A DNA stretch of 64,000 nt from Acidobacteriota bacterium (GCA_016870995.1 VFZU01000001.1:1-64000), one strand, 5' to 3'; positions 22,315-32,559 are shown, counted from the first letter of the stretch. Notes: generated by a model not told the origin, from the letters alone. Made by a program: numbers and translations.

Positions 22315-23214
22315 ATGATCGCGCCGTTGCTGTGTCTGGTTGCCGCCATTCTTCCGCCGTCGATTGACGATTGGAAGCGCATCGCCGAGGACAAAGCGGA
22401 ACTGCCGTTGCTGAATGTGGCCCGCGAGTATGGGCTGCTCGAAAGCGACGCTGCTACTTACGAAAACGGCGCGAAGAAATTCAAGGTCGCGGTTCATCGT
22501 GTGCGCGACATTACTGGGGCGATGGCTCTGGAGCAATCGCTTCAGGGGCCGGAAAAGAAGATTTTCCGCCACCAGAATTTCGTCTTTGAGACCCTGGAAG
22601 GTACGGCGCCGCGCGGTGCGATGGATGCCTTTTTCTTCCCGACTTTGAAAGTGGACCGTTCCGCGCCGCCGATGATCGTTGGCTACTTGCCGCGAAAGGG
22701 CCGGGTCCAGGGCAGTGAACGTTTGCTTCTTGGTCCAGAATCGTTGCGTGCTTTTGAGCCACGGATTCCGGTTGCCGCCGCCGGTTTTGATTTTGCTGCG
22801 GAAGTGCAGATTGCGCGCTATGGGAATGCGGTGCTCGCGGTGTTCCACTACCCGAATCACGCAATTGCCCGCCAGCAGTTCGCCGCCATCGAGAAGATAC
22901 CGAACAGTGCCATTTCCCGAAGCGGCCCCGTGGTGGCTCTTGTATTGCCCGCGGAAGCCAGCCAGCCGGTGAACCCGGAGGCGGCTCAGGCCCTCGCCGG
23001 CCAGATCCAGTTTAAAGCCGATATCGTCATGGATAAGGCGCCAGACAAACCCGAGCCGAACCCCGGCGAGTTCCTGATCGGGGTCTTCAGCCTGAGCGCG
23101 ATCCTTGTCGGCATGTGCCTGGTACTGGGACTTGTTTTTGCACTTTTTCGTGCCTACGGTCGCCACTGGTCTGGCAAGAAGCCCGATGATGAGATGACCA
23201 GCCTAGGCATCTAA
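22315..23214 (+). CDS. Hypothetical protein with C-terminal TM helix
   Basis: 299 aa ORF starting 3 nt after the secA stop codon; C-terminal FLIGVFSLSAILVGMCLVLGLVFALF. Confidence 0.8.
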   Translation: MIAPLLCLVAAILPPSIDDWKRIAEDKAELPLLNVAREYGLLESDAATYENGAKKFKVAVHRVRDITGAMALEQSLQGPEKKIFRHQNFVFETLEGTAPRGAMDAFFFPTLKVDRSAPPMIVGYLPRKGRVQGSERLLLGPESLRAFEPRIPVAAAGFDFAAEVQIARYGNAVLAVFHYPNHAIARQQFAAIEKIPNSAISRSGPVVALVLPAEASQPVNPEAAQALAGQIQFKADIVMDKAPDKPEPNPGEFLIGVFSLSAILVGMCLVLGLVFALFRAYGRHWSGKKPDDEMTSLGI

Positions 23215-23443
23215 ATAACCCCTTCACAACCATCACCTTAGAGCATTTGACCTTGCGCTTCCCACAGCATTTCTACAGGTTATAAGCCTGGCAAATAGTT
23301 TCTATATCATTGAAAGCAAGGAAGTTAAATCCCGCTCGAAAACCTGTTGACTTCAGATTCTGTAGGCCATAAACTCCAATCACTGAGATTCTGACGGTTG
23401 ATCGCCGTTCGAATCGATCCTCCCATCGAACATCAACAAGAGA

Positions 23444-23467
23444 GCTCGCCAAATGGCGGGCTTTTTT
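23444..23467 (+). terminator. Rho-independent terminator
   Basis: GCTCGCC-AAAT-GGCGGGC followed by TTTTTT. Confidence 0.75.
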
Positions 23468-23493
23468 GTTTTGGATCAACTAGTTACACTGGG

Positions 23494-25308
23494 ATGATGC
23501 GAGCCGCCAAGCCCTCGGAAGAGCTGAAAACCTGGCGGGACCGCGCTGAGGCGCTACGCCATCTGCCGCCGCTTCTCGCGGAAGTCTGGAACACCCGACC
23601 GCTGTTTGCCGCCACCTCGCTGGTATGCCGGCTGGTACTTGCCGGACTGCCTGTGGCGACTCTTTACGTTTCAAAGCTGCTGGTGGACGAGGTGGTGGCT
23701 GGTGCGAATTCGCCGCTGGTTTGGCGCTATCTGGCGATCGAGGTAGCCCTGGTGCTGGCGACGGATCTGCTTGGACGTCTGATGGGCCTTTGTGACTCAC
23801 TGCTGGCCGATCTGTTCACCAACCAGATCACGCTGAAGCTGATGCGCCATGCCGCCTCGCTCGACCTGGTGACGTTTGAAGATCCGAAGTTCCAGGACAA
23901 GCTCGAGCGTGCCCGCCGGCAGACCACCGACCGGCTTTCGATGCTTTTCCTTGTGGCGAGCCTGGGTCAACAGGCACTTTCGCTGGTTGCCATGTCGGCA
24001 TCGGTGATTGTCTACTCCCCCCTGTTTTTTGCCTGCCTGGTGATCAGCTTGATCCCGGTTTTCTGGTCGGAATCTCACTTTGCCGCGATGGCGTACTCGC
24101 TGCTTTACCGTTGGACGCCCGAACGGCGGCAAATTGACTACCTGCGGTTGCTGGGTGCCAGCCACACGACAGCCAAAGAGGTGAAGCTGTTTGGCCTTTC
24201 CGGCTATCTGATCGATCGCGCCGACCAGCTCTTTCAGCGCTTCTACAAGGAGAATCGCGCGTTGGCGATTCGTCGCGCGACGGTGAACTACCTTTGGAGC
24301 CTGTTGCCGAACTCCGCCTATTATGCAAGCTTTGCTTACATCCTGCAGCAGGCGCTGACGCGCGTCATTTCGGTTGGCGACCTGATCTTTCTGACGCGCG
24401 CGTTTTCCAATTGCCGGGCTCTGCTGGCGCAGATTTTCCAGAACCTGAGCCGCGTCGCCGAACAGGCGCTTTACGTGCGCGATCTGTTCGATTTCTTTGA
24501 GACGAAGCCCGCTCTGCCTATTGCGGCGAATCCTCTGCCGGTGCCGAAGCCGATGCGGGAGGGATTCCGATTTGAGAACGTTGTGTTTGCCTATCCTGGG
24601 GCCGCCAAGAATGTTTTGGACGGGATCAGTTTTCAGCTTGCTCCCGGCCAGAAGATTGCCCTGCTTGGGGAGAATGGCGCGGGGAAGACGACGCTGGTTA
24701 AGCTGCTCTGCCGTCTTTACGATCCGACTGCAGGCCGCATCACGCTCGATGGTCGCGACCTGCGGGATTATGATCTGGAATCACTTCGGCGCGAGATCGG
24801 GGTTATCTTTCAGGACTTTCTCAAGTATGATGCCACTGCTGGTGACAACATCGGCTTTGGGAGCATTGAGGCACTTGCGAATGAGCAGCAAATGGGGGTT
24901 GCCAGCGAGAAGAGCTACGCCAATTCTGTGATTGGAAGCCTCCCGGATGGTTATGCGACGATGCTCGGCCGACGGTTTGAAGGCGGTATCGAACTCTCTC
25001 AAGGCCAATGGCAGAAGATCGCTCTTGCCCGGGCCTATATGCGCGATGCGCAGTTGCTGATTCTTGATGAACCCACGGCGTCACTGGATGCGCGGGCAGA
25101 GTATGAGGTGTTTGAACGGTTCGCGAATCTTACCGCTGGTAAGAGCGCGGTGTTGATCAGTCATCGTTTTTCAACCGTGCGTATGGCCGATCAAATCCTT
25201 GTGCTGGAACATGGAAAGATTCTGGAGCAGGGGAGTCATGAGCAACTGGTGGCACGGGGCACGCGCTACGCTGAGCTGTTTGAACTGCAGGCTGCCGGGT
25301 ATCGATAG
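23494..25308 (+). CDS. ABC transporter ATP-binding protein/permease (exporter type)
   Basis: Walker A LLGENGAGKTTLVKLL, signature ELSQGQWQKIALARA, Walker B LLILDEPTASLD, H-loop SHRFSTVR. Confidence 0.95.
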   Translation: MMRAAKPSEELKTWRDRAEALRHLPPLLAEVWNTRPLFAATSLVCRLVLAGLPVATLYVSKLLVDEVVAGANSPLVWRYLAIEVALVLATDLLGRLMGLCDSLLADLFTNQITLKLMRHAASLDLVTFEDPKFQDKLERARRQTTDRLSMLFLVASLGQQALSLVAMSASVIVYSPLFFACLVISLIPVFWSESHFAAMAYSLLYRWTPERRQIDYLRLLGASHTTAKEVKLFGLSGYLIDRADQLFQRFYKENRALAIRRATVNYLWSLLPNSAYYASFAYILQQALTRVISVGDLIFLTRAFSNCRALLAQIFQNLSRVAEQALYVRDLFDFFETKPALPIAANPLPVPKPMREGFRFENVVFAYPGAAKNVLDGISFQLAPGQKIALLGENGAGKTTLVKLLCRLYDPTAGRITLDGRDLRDYDLESLRREIGVIFQDFLKYDATAGDNIGFGSIEALANEQQMGVASEKSYANSVIGSLPDGYATMLGRRFEGGIELSQGQWQKIALARAYMRDAQLLILDEPTASLDARAEYEVFERFANLTAGKSAVLISHRFSTVRMADQILVLEHGKILEQGSHEQLVARGTRYAELFELQAAGYR

Positions 25309-25312
25309 TGGA

Positions 25313-26647
25313 TCAAGGCAATCGGAGCGAGGTGGATGCTTCGCCGATCTCCAGGCGGATGGACGTGGACAGTTGCGGTGTCTCTGGGCGACGTACATTG
25401 ACCTGATAGAGCCCGGCAAAGCCAGGAGAGATCCCTGAATAAAGGACTTCGACTCCGACGCCGTTGTAGGTGACGACGGGTCTGAGGCGAGTGTTGCCGT
25501 TCGCGTCCAATTCTCCCAGGCCGGTGCACCAGAGTGTCGCTGCCCCAGGAGAAGTTGTCATTGCGAATATGCCCGGAGTGACTGCGACCGCTTTACCTTC
25601 TCGCGTTGCGCTGTTGATGATTCCCGAGCGCACAGTTAGAGTCGGCTGCGCGGGGAGTTGATTGGGCATCAGAACATTCACTTGACCTGGCGAGGCGTAG
25701 ATCAGATCGAGCGGTGTGCCGTTGAGCAGGACGCTTGTCCCCACGAGCCTGCTGGTTCCTAGGGGCGCCGTCCAAGTTGAGCCCGAGGTGAGGCCGCGGC
25801 CAAACAACGTTACCCAGGATCCGGGAGCGAGCAGACCCTGCTGGCTGAACTGCGCCGCCTCAGTGACTGAAGTGATTTCGGGTACCGATTCGCCGCCTCG
25901 CGGAGTGGAGTCTCCGTCGGTCATGCCGGTGATCCATTCAAGGCCCTGGCGCAACATGCGCTGCACGTGTGTGTCCCGAAACACTTCATCGAAATGGCCG
26001 AGAGCAGTATAGAAGACACGCCCGCGGCCATAGCGATGTACCCAGGCCAGGGCGAAATCTCCGTCGCTGCGGTTTACGCCGTCCGCACGAAGGTTTACGG
26101 TGCGGGTATCCAGAGTTAAGAGCACCCGTGTCTTGCGCCGGTCAAAGGCGCGAAACTGATAGACCTCTTCGCGGAGTGGAAAGGACGAAGGCAGGCCGCG
26201 AGTGATCGGATGATCGGGGTCCTCGACGTCGATGCGGACATTTTGCGTCCAGGGATGGCCATTGAAGTAGCCTCCGATCAACTCGCCATATTCAGGCCAA
26301 CTGTAGAGTGTGTCGGTGGCGCTGTGCGTGCCAGCGAAGCCACCGCCATTGCGGACATAGTCGAGTAAGTCTTGCTTCTGTTGAGTGCTCAAGGCGAGCT
26401 CGCCGCTGGTGTAGAAGAAAACAGCGTCGAAACTTCTTAGCTGTTCCGTGGTGATGATCGAAAGGTCTTCGCTTGCAGTGATGGCAAGGCGGGCAGGATC
26501 GAGGCCGCGTAGCACGTCGCGCGCTGCGTTGATGCTGCCATGACGGAATGCCGCTGTATGAGAAAAGTACAGGATGCGCTTTGGGGGCTGCGCAATGCTC
26601 AGGCTTGCCGATGCCAGCAATCCAACCAACAGAACGAGGAACCGCAT
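25313..26647 (-). CDS. ThuA domain-containing protein with C-terminal TIGR03437-like (Solibacter-type) domain
   Basis: N-terminal KRILYFSHTAAFRHGSINAARDVL...GGGFAGTHSATDTLYSWPEYGELIGGYFNGHPW (ThuA); C-terminal SVTEAAQFSQQGLLAPGSWVTLFGRGL...PLDLIYASPGQVNVLMP. Confidence 0.88.
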   Translation of the reverse strand: MRFLVLLVGLLASASLSIAQPPKRILYFSHTAAFRHGSINAARDVLRGLDPARLAITASEDLSIITTEQLRSFDAVFFYTSGELALSTQQKQDLLDYVRNGGGFAGTHSATDTLYSWPEYGELIGGYFNGHPWTQNVRIDVEDPDHPITRGLPSSFPLREEVYQFRAFDRRKTRVLLTLDTRTVNLRADGVNRSDGDFALAWVHRYGRGRVFYTALGHFDEVFRDTHVQRMLRQGLEWITGMTDGDSTPRGGESVPEITSVTEAAQFSQQGLLAPGSWVTLFGRGLTSGSTWTAPLGTSRLVGTSVLLNGTPLDLIYASPGQVNVLMPNQLPAQPTLTVRSGIINSATREGKAVAVTPGIFAMTTSPGAATLWCTGLGELDANGNTRLRPVVTYNGVGVEVLYSGISPGFAGLYQVNVRRPETPQLSTSIRLEIGEASTSLRLP

Positions 26648-26652
26648 TACTT

Positions 26653-28089
26653 CTAACCTCTCTGAATTTTTGGTCGACCCGACTCCACTACGAATTTAGC
26701 GCGTGTTTCCATTGGGCCGCCTGGCGTTGTCACCACGGGGACGATGCGGTAGTTGCTCTCGTATCGTTTTTGATCTACCAGGCAGGAGACGTAGCCGCGT
26801 TTGGCAAGGAAGAAATGCAGCCCGGGGTTTTCCTTCTTGAAGTTTGCTTCGGCGAAGGGGAGTTCGACGCCGTCTCCGCCTGAGGTGATGGATGTGCCGA
26901 CGAACTCGACTGCCACATCCTCGACCTCGCTGACCCAGTTGGAATGGATATCGCCGGTGAGGATGACCGGGTTGTTGGGCTTGGCCTCGCGCCAATTGCG
27001 GATGAGTCGTTGGCGGGCTGCTTCATAGCCGCTCCACTGGTCCATCGAATACTCTTGACCGTCGCCAGGCTTGACGTCGGTCTTGGCGAACATCACCTGG
27101 TTGGCGAGGACGTTCCAGGTCTGCCGTGCTTCCTTCATGCCGTTCATCAACCACCGCTCCTGGGTTTCGCCGAGCATAGTTTGCGAGGGGTCGAGGGCCG
27201 CGGGGCATTGTGGCTTGCGACCGTCGCCGCATGGCTGGTCGCTGCGGTATTGGCGCGTGTCGAGGACGTGGATTCTCGCTGTTTTGCCGAAATCGAAGCG
27301 ACGGTAGAGATCGAGCTTTGATCCGCGCGGCAGGGAAGATTTTCTTAGAGGCATGTGCTCGTAGTAGGCCTGGTAGGCGTTTGCCCGCCGTTCGAGGAAA
27401 CTCTCCCGGCTGGCTCCTCGTTCTTCTTTGTCGTCGGCATAGTTGTTGTCGACTTCGTGGTCATCCCAGGTGACGATCCATGGGAATAGCTGGTGCACCT
27501 TTCTCAGATGCGCATCGCTGCGATAGAGAGAGTAACGGTTGCGGTAGTCGTTGAGAGTTACGATTTCTGGCGAGTTGTGTTTGCGTGGGCGGTTTGCTGA
27601 TATGCCGCCTTCGTAGATGTAGTCTCCGAGGTGGACTACTAACTGCAGGTCTTCTTTGGCCATGTGCTCGTAGGCTGTGTAGTAGCCCTGCTCGTAGTGT
27701 TGGCAGGAGGCGAAGGCGAACCGGAGTGTGTCCTGGCTGCCGGGTGCTGGGGCTGTGCGCGTGCGTCCGATCTCTGATTCCACGCCGCCGCAGCGGAACT
27801 GATACCAATACCAGCGGGCGGGCTTGAGGCCTTTTACATCGGCATGGACGGAATAGCCGAGATCGTCGCTGGCGATTTCTTTGCCGCGCTTGACGATCTT
27901 CTTGAGGCCTTCGTCTTCGGCGAGGATCCACTCTACTTCGAGGCCGCTTGAGAGCTGTGGTGACTCGAGTCTTGTCCACAGGACGATGCTATCGGGTAAC
28001 GGATCGCCGGAGGCAATACCCTGGATGAATGGATTGGACTTGAAGAGGGGAGCGGCGGCCAAGCTCAGCAGAAACTCGCGGCGGTGCAT
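26653..28089 (-). CDS. phoD: Alkaline phosphatase D (PhoD-like) family protein
   Basis: Tat-like MHRREFLLSLAAAP; FIQGIASGDPLPDSIVLWTRL; VHLGDYIYEGG; TWDDHEVDNNYADD; LTGDIHSNWV. Confidence 0.93.
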   Translation of the reverse strand: MHRREFLLSLAAAPLFKSNPFIQGIASGDPLPDSIVLWTRLESPQLSSGLEVEWILAEDEGLKKIVKRGKEIASDDLGYSVHADVKGLKPARWYWYQFRCGGVESEIGRTRTAPAPGSQDTLRFAFASCQHYEQGYYTAYEHMAKEDLQLVVHLGDYIYEGGISANRPRKHNSPEIVTLNDYRNRYSLYRSDAHLRKVHQLFPWIVTWDDHEVDNNYADDKEERGASRESFLERRANAYQAYYEHMPLRKSSLPRGSKLDLYRRFDFGKTARIHVLDTRQYRSDQPCGDGRKPQCPAALDPSQTMLGETQERWLMNGMKEARQTWNVLANQVMFAKTDVKPGDGQEYSMDQWSGYEAARQRLIRNWREAKPNNPVILTGDIHSNWVSEVEDVAVEFVGTSITSGGDGVELPFAEANFKKENPGLHFFLAKRGYVSCLVDQKRYESNYRIVPVVTTPGGPMETRAKFVVESGRPKIQRG

Positions 28090-28119
28090 GCCGTCATTAT
28101 CCTACCAAGCTAGATTGCG

Positions 28120-28908
28120 TTGTCTTATCCTAGGCGCAAGATGAGGAAGTTCCAATCAGTCGTGCACAAAATATTGCTTTTGATTTTTTGTAGCTCGATT
28201 CCGGCATGGGCTTGTGTTTGTCCGGGATGGCCATCCGCAAAGCAAGCGTGGCATGATTCGCCAGTCGTGTTCGTGGGAACTGTTGAATTCACGGATCCGA
28301 TCTTTAGCTCTCATGTTCGATATGAAGAACAAATTTCTCATGTAACCGTTGAAGAGCCATTCAAGAATTCCAGAAAAGGACAGAAGTTTGATCTGAAACA
28401 GTCCAGCGGAAACTGCTCCACCAAATTCAAGAGAGGGGAACGATTTCTCTTCTACCTCCATAAGGACGGAAGCCCGTATATGTGGACAGCTCGCGGGTGC
28501 CATCGAACAAGGAGAGTCGAGGATGCTCACGATGACTTCTTGTTCCTTCGCGGCCTCCCGGGCACGGATCGTGGGAATCGTCTGTCTGGCACTGTCAAGC
28601 ATTACGATACTAAGCCAAATCGATTCCGAAAGATAAGGTCGTTGCCTGGGGTCAAGGTCATTGCAACTTCCATGAAAGGCAAAGCCGTTTCGACGCTAAC
28701 GGATGCGAACGGCGTTTACCAGTGGTATGGACTTCCAGAGGCCGAATATCAGCTCTCGATCGAAGTGCCTAAGGGCATGCGCGTTCACACCTCAGTCCTT
28801 TACGGTGTTAGGCTCTCTGGGCTTGCTTTGCTAAGTCAGGGGGACGTTGTCCAACTCGCCAAGGAATCCGGAGTGGGTGTTGACTTCTACCTTGAAGCAA
28901 CGCGATAA
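28120..28908 (+). CDS. Secreted protein with TIMP/NTR-like N-terminal part and carboxypeptidase-regulatory-like C-terminal part
   Basis: Signal plus CVCPGWPSAKQAWHDSPVVFVGTV, then paired Cys blocks; GVKVIATSMKGKAVSTLTDANGVYQWYGLPEAEYQLSIEVP. Confidence 0.65.
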   Translation: MSYPRRKMRKFQSVVHKILLLIFCSSIPAWACVCPGWPSAKQAWHDSPVVFVGTVEFTDPIFSSHVRYEEQISHVTVEEPFKNSRKGQKFDLKQSSGNCSTKFKRGERFLFYLHKDGSPYMWTARGCHRTRRVEDAHDDFLFLRGLPGTDRGNRLSGTVKHYDTKPNRFRKIRSLPGVKVIATSMKGKAVSTLTDANGVYQWYGLPEAEYQLSIEVPKGMRVHTSVLYGVRLSGLALLSQGDVVQLAKESGVGVDFYLEATR

Positions 28909-28987
28909 GCGTAATTGGGAAGAACGCCCTGTTTCCGTTCAGCCAATAGACCGAGAGGAAACCCGAGTTACGAGTTAGTTCGAAGAC

Positions 28988-30154
28988 TCAAGCCTGTTTC
29001 GGGGTTCGAGCCACAATGGCGGCACCGGCGATGGCGAGAATTGCGCCGGTCCAGTAGGGTGCGCCGCTGCCGAGGGCGTCGAAGACGAAGCCCGCAAATA
29101 GTGGGCCGACGATGCGGGTGGAGCTGAGGATTGCTTGAGAAGAGCCGAGGACGGTGCCTTGCTCGCGGTCGCCGACGCGCCTTGAGATCAGGCCGGTGAG
29201 CATAGGTGCGGCGATGCCGTTGCCGAAGGCCATGATGGCGATGGCCGGGTAGAGGTGCCAGCGTTCGGTGGCCATGCTGATGCCGAGAAAGCCGGCGGAC
29301 ATGGCGGCGAGGCCGGTGATGCAGGTGGTGACGGGATTGAGAGTCTTCGGCATTCTTCTGACGACGAAGCCTTGCATGAAGATGCTGAGGCAGCCGATGT
29401 AGACGAAGATCCAGGCGTTGTCCTGCGGGCCCATCTGGAAGCGCTTCAGAGTGAAGACAGCGAAGTTCGATTGGAGGCCGCTAAATGCGACGTTGACGAC
29501 GAAGATGGCGAGCAGGATGGCGCGGATGGAATCGCGAGATAGGGCCTCAGCAATTTTGCCGAAGGGGTTTGCGTCGCTCAGGGTCAAGCTTCCGGTGGCG
29601 CGCTTTTCGAGCGGCAAGCTTTCGGGAAGCATGAAGTAGCCGAAGATGGAGGCGATCAGGCAGAGCGCTCCGGCGGCGAAGGCGGGCATGGAGAGGCCGT
29701 AAGTACTCAAGAAGCCGCCGAACGCGGGGCCGATGATGAAGCCGAGACCGAAGACGGCACCAATTAGGCCAAAGCTCTTCATGCGGTCTTCGGGCGGGGT
29801 GACGTCGGCGATGTAGGCCTGAGCGGTTGAGATGCTACCGCCGGTAATGCCTTCAAGGACGCGGGCGAGCATCAGCAACCAGAGCGTGTTGGCGAGGCCG
29901 AAGAGGAAGTAGGCAATCGAAGAGCCGAGGATGTTGACGAGGATGACCGGGCGGCGGCCGATGCGGTCGCTGAGAGCGCCGAGAAAGGGACTGGCGCAGA
30001 ATTGGGCGATAGAGAAGGCTGCGCTTAAGAACCCGACGGTGAGGGCGTCGGCGCTGTATTGCTGAGCATAAAAAGGAAGGACCGGGATGAGAACGCCGAG
30101 GCCTAAGACGTCGAGGAAGATTGTGGTGTAGACGAGAGCCAGCGCGCGGTTCAT
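28988..30154 (-). CDS. MFS transporter (TetA-like drug efflux family)
   Basis: [33 protein letters not shown]...[15 protein letters not shown]; start reassigned to 30154, ATGA overlap with the upstream gene. Confidence 0.93.
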   Translation of the reverse strand: MNRALALVYTTIFLDVLGLGVLIPVLPFYAQQYSADALTVGFLSAAFSIAQFCASPFLGALSDRIGRRPVILVNILGSSIAYFLFGLANTLWLLMLARVLEGITGGSISTAQAYIADVTPPEDRMKSFGLIGAVFGLGFIIGPAFGGFLSTYGLSMPAFAAGALCLIASIFGYFMLPESLPLEKRATGSLTLSDANPFGKIAEALSRDSIRAILLAIFVVNVAFSGLQSNFAVFTLKRFQMGPQDNAWIFVYIGCLSIFMQGFVVRRMPKTLNPVTTCITGLAAMSAGFLGISMATERWHLYPAIAIMAFGNGIAAPMLTGLISRRVGDREQGTVLGSSQAILSSTRIVGPLFAGFVFDALGSGAPYWTGAILAIAGAAIVARTPKQA

Positions 30155-32049
30155 CGGGCTACCCACAGGATCTCGGCAGCGGACCAGGCTTGGGCGGGGC
30201 AGCCGCCTTCGCGTTGCGGTGAGTCGCCATCGTAGACTTCGGCCAATTGGCCGAGGCACCCTTGGTCGAGTTGAGACTCGACGAATTGAATGAGCATGTT
30301 TTTCAGTTCGGGCTGCTCGCCGCGCACCCGGTTGACGGCCCTTGCATAAGGACCGAACAACCACGGCCAGACGGTTCCCTGATGATAAGCCGAGTCGCGC
30401 TGCTCTGGGCCACCTTCAAAGCGGCCGCGGTATTTCGGGTCGCGCGGGCTGAGAGTTCTGAGGCCATTGGGAGTGAGCAGGTCGCGTTCGACGACGCTCA
30501 AGATCGACTCGCCTTTGCTGCGGATCACCAGCGGAAATGGCAGAGACAGAGCGAAGAGTTGATTGGGTCGAATGGAGGGATCGCCGAGGAGATCGAAGAG
30601 GCAGCCCTCTTGCGGATTCCAGAAAGAGCGAGTGAAACCATCGATCGCCTGATTGGCCATGCCGCCGAAGAGGTTCTCGGTTTGGTGTTCGCCACGCTCG
30701 CGAGCCCAATCGGTCATGAGTCGTAACGCGTTGTACCAGAGGGCGTTGATCTCGACGGCCTTGCCGGAGCGGGGTGTGATGGTGCGGCCGTTGACGCGGG
30801 CGTCCATCCAGGTGAGCTGGGTGTCGCAGAGGCCGGCGTTGAGGAGGCCGTCGGCTGGATCTCGATGGATGCCGTAGATTGTGCCGTGGGCAATGGTGCG
30901 GAGCATGTCGCGCATGGGGGCGAAGAAGCGGTCCTGAAAGCGCTCGTGGCTGCCGCCGGATTCGAGGCATTGCCAGACGGCGATGAAGAGCCAGAGCGTC
31001 GCGTCGATGGAGTTGTACTCAGGCGTAGAGCCGTCGTCGGTGATGCGGTTCGGGATGAGCCCATCGCGGCGGAGCGAGAGGAAGTTGTCGATGGTGCGTT
31101 CGGCTTCGTCGAGCTTCTTGCGGGCCAGAAACAGGCCGGGCATCGAGATGAAGGTATCGCGGCCCCAATCGGTGAACCAGGGGTAACCGGCGATGACGCT
31201 TTTGCGGCCGCGCTGCTCGAAGATGAAGTGTTCGGCTGCGTTGGAGAGGCGGTCCCAGAGGTTGCGTGGGGCGGGGAAGCGGCGCTCTTTGGCTTCGATG
31301 GCTTTCAGCAGATCGAGAGGGTTGAGAGGGCCCGGATCCTGATCGAGAGCACAGACGAGGTAGGCCCAGGTGTCGGCTTTGAGTTCGAACTGGAGGAGGC
31401 CGGGAGTCCAGAGGTCTTCTTCGAAGTCGAGGCCGCGGCTACGGTCGACGGCGTATTGGAATTTGAGGTACCAGTCGGGATGTTCGACAAAGCGGGCGGC
31501 ATCGCTGCGGATATGCAGGTGGGTGCCGTGGCGATGGAGATGCAGGTGGCCGGGTTCACTGCGATGTTGCCATTCGAGGTTGGGGTTGGCTCTGAGGAGA
31601 TTGTGTTGGGGGCGGCCAGCGAGGAAGGGGCGCAGATCGAGGACGGCATCCTCTGAGCAGCAATAGCGGACGAGTACGGCGGGGGCACCGTCGATGAGCA
31701 TGACTTCTTTGATGAGCGTGGCTTCGTCGATGCGATAGAGCCAGCTTGGGTATGGCGCGAGACGGAACTCGCCGAGTAGCTGATAGCCGCGGGGAGTGAC
31801 TGTGCCGGGGTATCGATGAGTGGCGAGCTCATAGGCTTCGCCGCCGAGGTGGAGGATGTCTTCGAGGGCATTGAGCCAAACGTGTGTCGGTTGGCCTGCG
31901 TTGAGAAGGCTGTGATAGCGGCGAGTGCGGACACCGGCGACGGTGCCCATCGCGTAGGCTCCTGATCCGTTGGTGTCGAGCCACTCGAGCGCGCTTGATT
32001 GAGCGAAGTCGCGACAGCGGGCGGCGTCGATATAGGCGTCGGAGCGCAA
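30151..32049 (-). CDS. Amylo-alpha-1,6-glucosidase / glycogen debranching enzyme
   Basis: EWLDTNGSGAYAMGTVAGVRTRRYHSLL; GYPWFTDWGRDTFISMPGL; QGTVWPWLFGPY. Confidence 0.95.
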   Translation of the reverse strand: MRSDAYIDAARCRDFAQSSALEWLDTNGSGAYAMGTVAGVRTRRYHSLLNAGQPTHVWLNALEDILHLGGEAYELATHRYPGTVTPRGYQLLGEFRLAPYPSWLYRIDEATLIKEVMLIDGAPAVLVRYCCSEDAVLDLRPFLAGRPQHNLLRANPNLEWQHRSEPGHLHLHRHGTHLHIRSDAARFVEHPDWYLKFQYAVDRSRGLDFEEDLWTPGLLQFELKADTWAYLVCALDQDPGPLNPLDLLKAIEAKERRFPAPRNLWDRLSNAAEHFIFEQRGRKSVIAGYPWFTDWGRDTFISMPGLFLARKKLDEAERTIDNFLSLRRDGLIPNRITDDGSTPEYNSIDATLWLFIAVWQCLESGGSHERFQDRFFAPMRDMLRTIAHGTIYGIHRDPADGLLNAGLCDTQLTWMDARVNGRTITPRSGKAVEINALWYNALRLMTDWARERGEHQTENLFGGMANQAIDGFTRSFWNPQEGCLFDLLGDPSIRPNQLFALSLPFPLVIRSKGESILSVVERDLLTPNGLRTLSPRDPKYRGRFEGGPEQRDSAYHQGTVWPWLFGPYARAVNRVRGEQPELKNMLIQFVESQLDQGCLGQLAEVYDGDSPQREGGCPAQAWSAAEILWVAR

Positions 32050-32058
32050 GCGAGTCTT

Positions 32059-32559
32059 TTAGTGGCCGGCGCTGGGGGCTTCTTGTTTGACGACGAGCGG
32101 TTTGAAATCCGCTGGCAGAGGGGTGAGCATCTGCTCCTTGCGGTAGACCAGCGTGGAGGTGTTGTAGCTGGCGATCTCGAATTTGTGGCCGTGTGTGATG
32201 GCGTCGGTGGGGCAGGCCTCGACACAGAAGCCGCAGAAGATGCAGCGAGAGTAGTCGATGTTGTAAACGCTGGCGTAGCGTTCGCCGCCGCTGATGCGGC
32301 CTTCCTCAGTGTTCTCAGCTGCTTCGATGTAGATGCAGTTGGACGGGCAGGCGGCGGCGCACAGGAAGCAGCCGACGCATTTCTCAAGGCCATTCTCATC
32401 ACGCTGGAGCACATGGACTCCGCGGTACCGTTCTTCCAGTTTCGCGGGGCCCTCGGGGTAAGCGTCGGTGATGGTGGGCTGGAGCATCTCAACCAGAGTG
32501 ACGCTCATCCCTTTGGCGACAGCAGCCGCGTTGTTGAGGATGTTGGTGATCAGTGCCAT
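32059..32559 (-). CDS. nuoI: NADH-quinone oxidoreductase subunit I (2x[4Fe-4S])
   Basis: 166 aa; CVGCFLCAAACPSNCIYIEAAENTEEGRISGGERYASVYNIDYSRCIFCGFCVEACPTDAITHGHKFE. Confidence 0.95.
   Translation of the reverse strand: MALITNILNNAAAVAKGMSVTLVEMLQPTITDAYPEGPAKLEERYRGVHVLQRDENGLEKCVGCFLCAAACPSNCIYIEAAENTEEGRISGGERYASVYNIDYSRCIFCGFCVEACPTDAITHGHKFEIASYNTSTLVYRKEQMLTPLPADFKPLVVKQEAPSAGH

Noticed and set aside
23354-23393. Duplicate AGATTCTG motif as the start of a CRISPR or direct-repeat array
   Set aside because: Only two 8-bp copies with no further repeats or spacers; compatible with chance. No CRISPR array was seen anywhere in the window.
31305-32492. 395-aa minus-strand ORF overlapping the debranching enzyme and nuoI
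   Set aside because: Ser/Thr/Pro-rich out-of-frame translation; both overlapped genes are clearly recognised.
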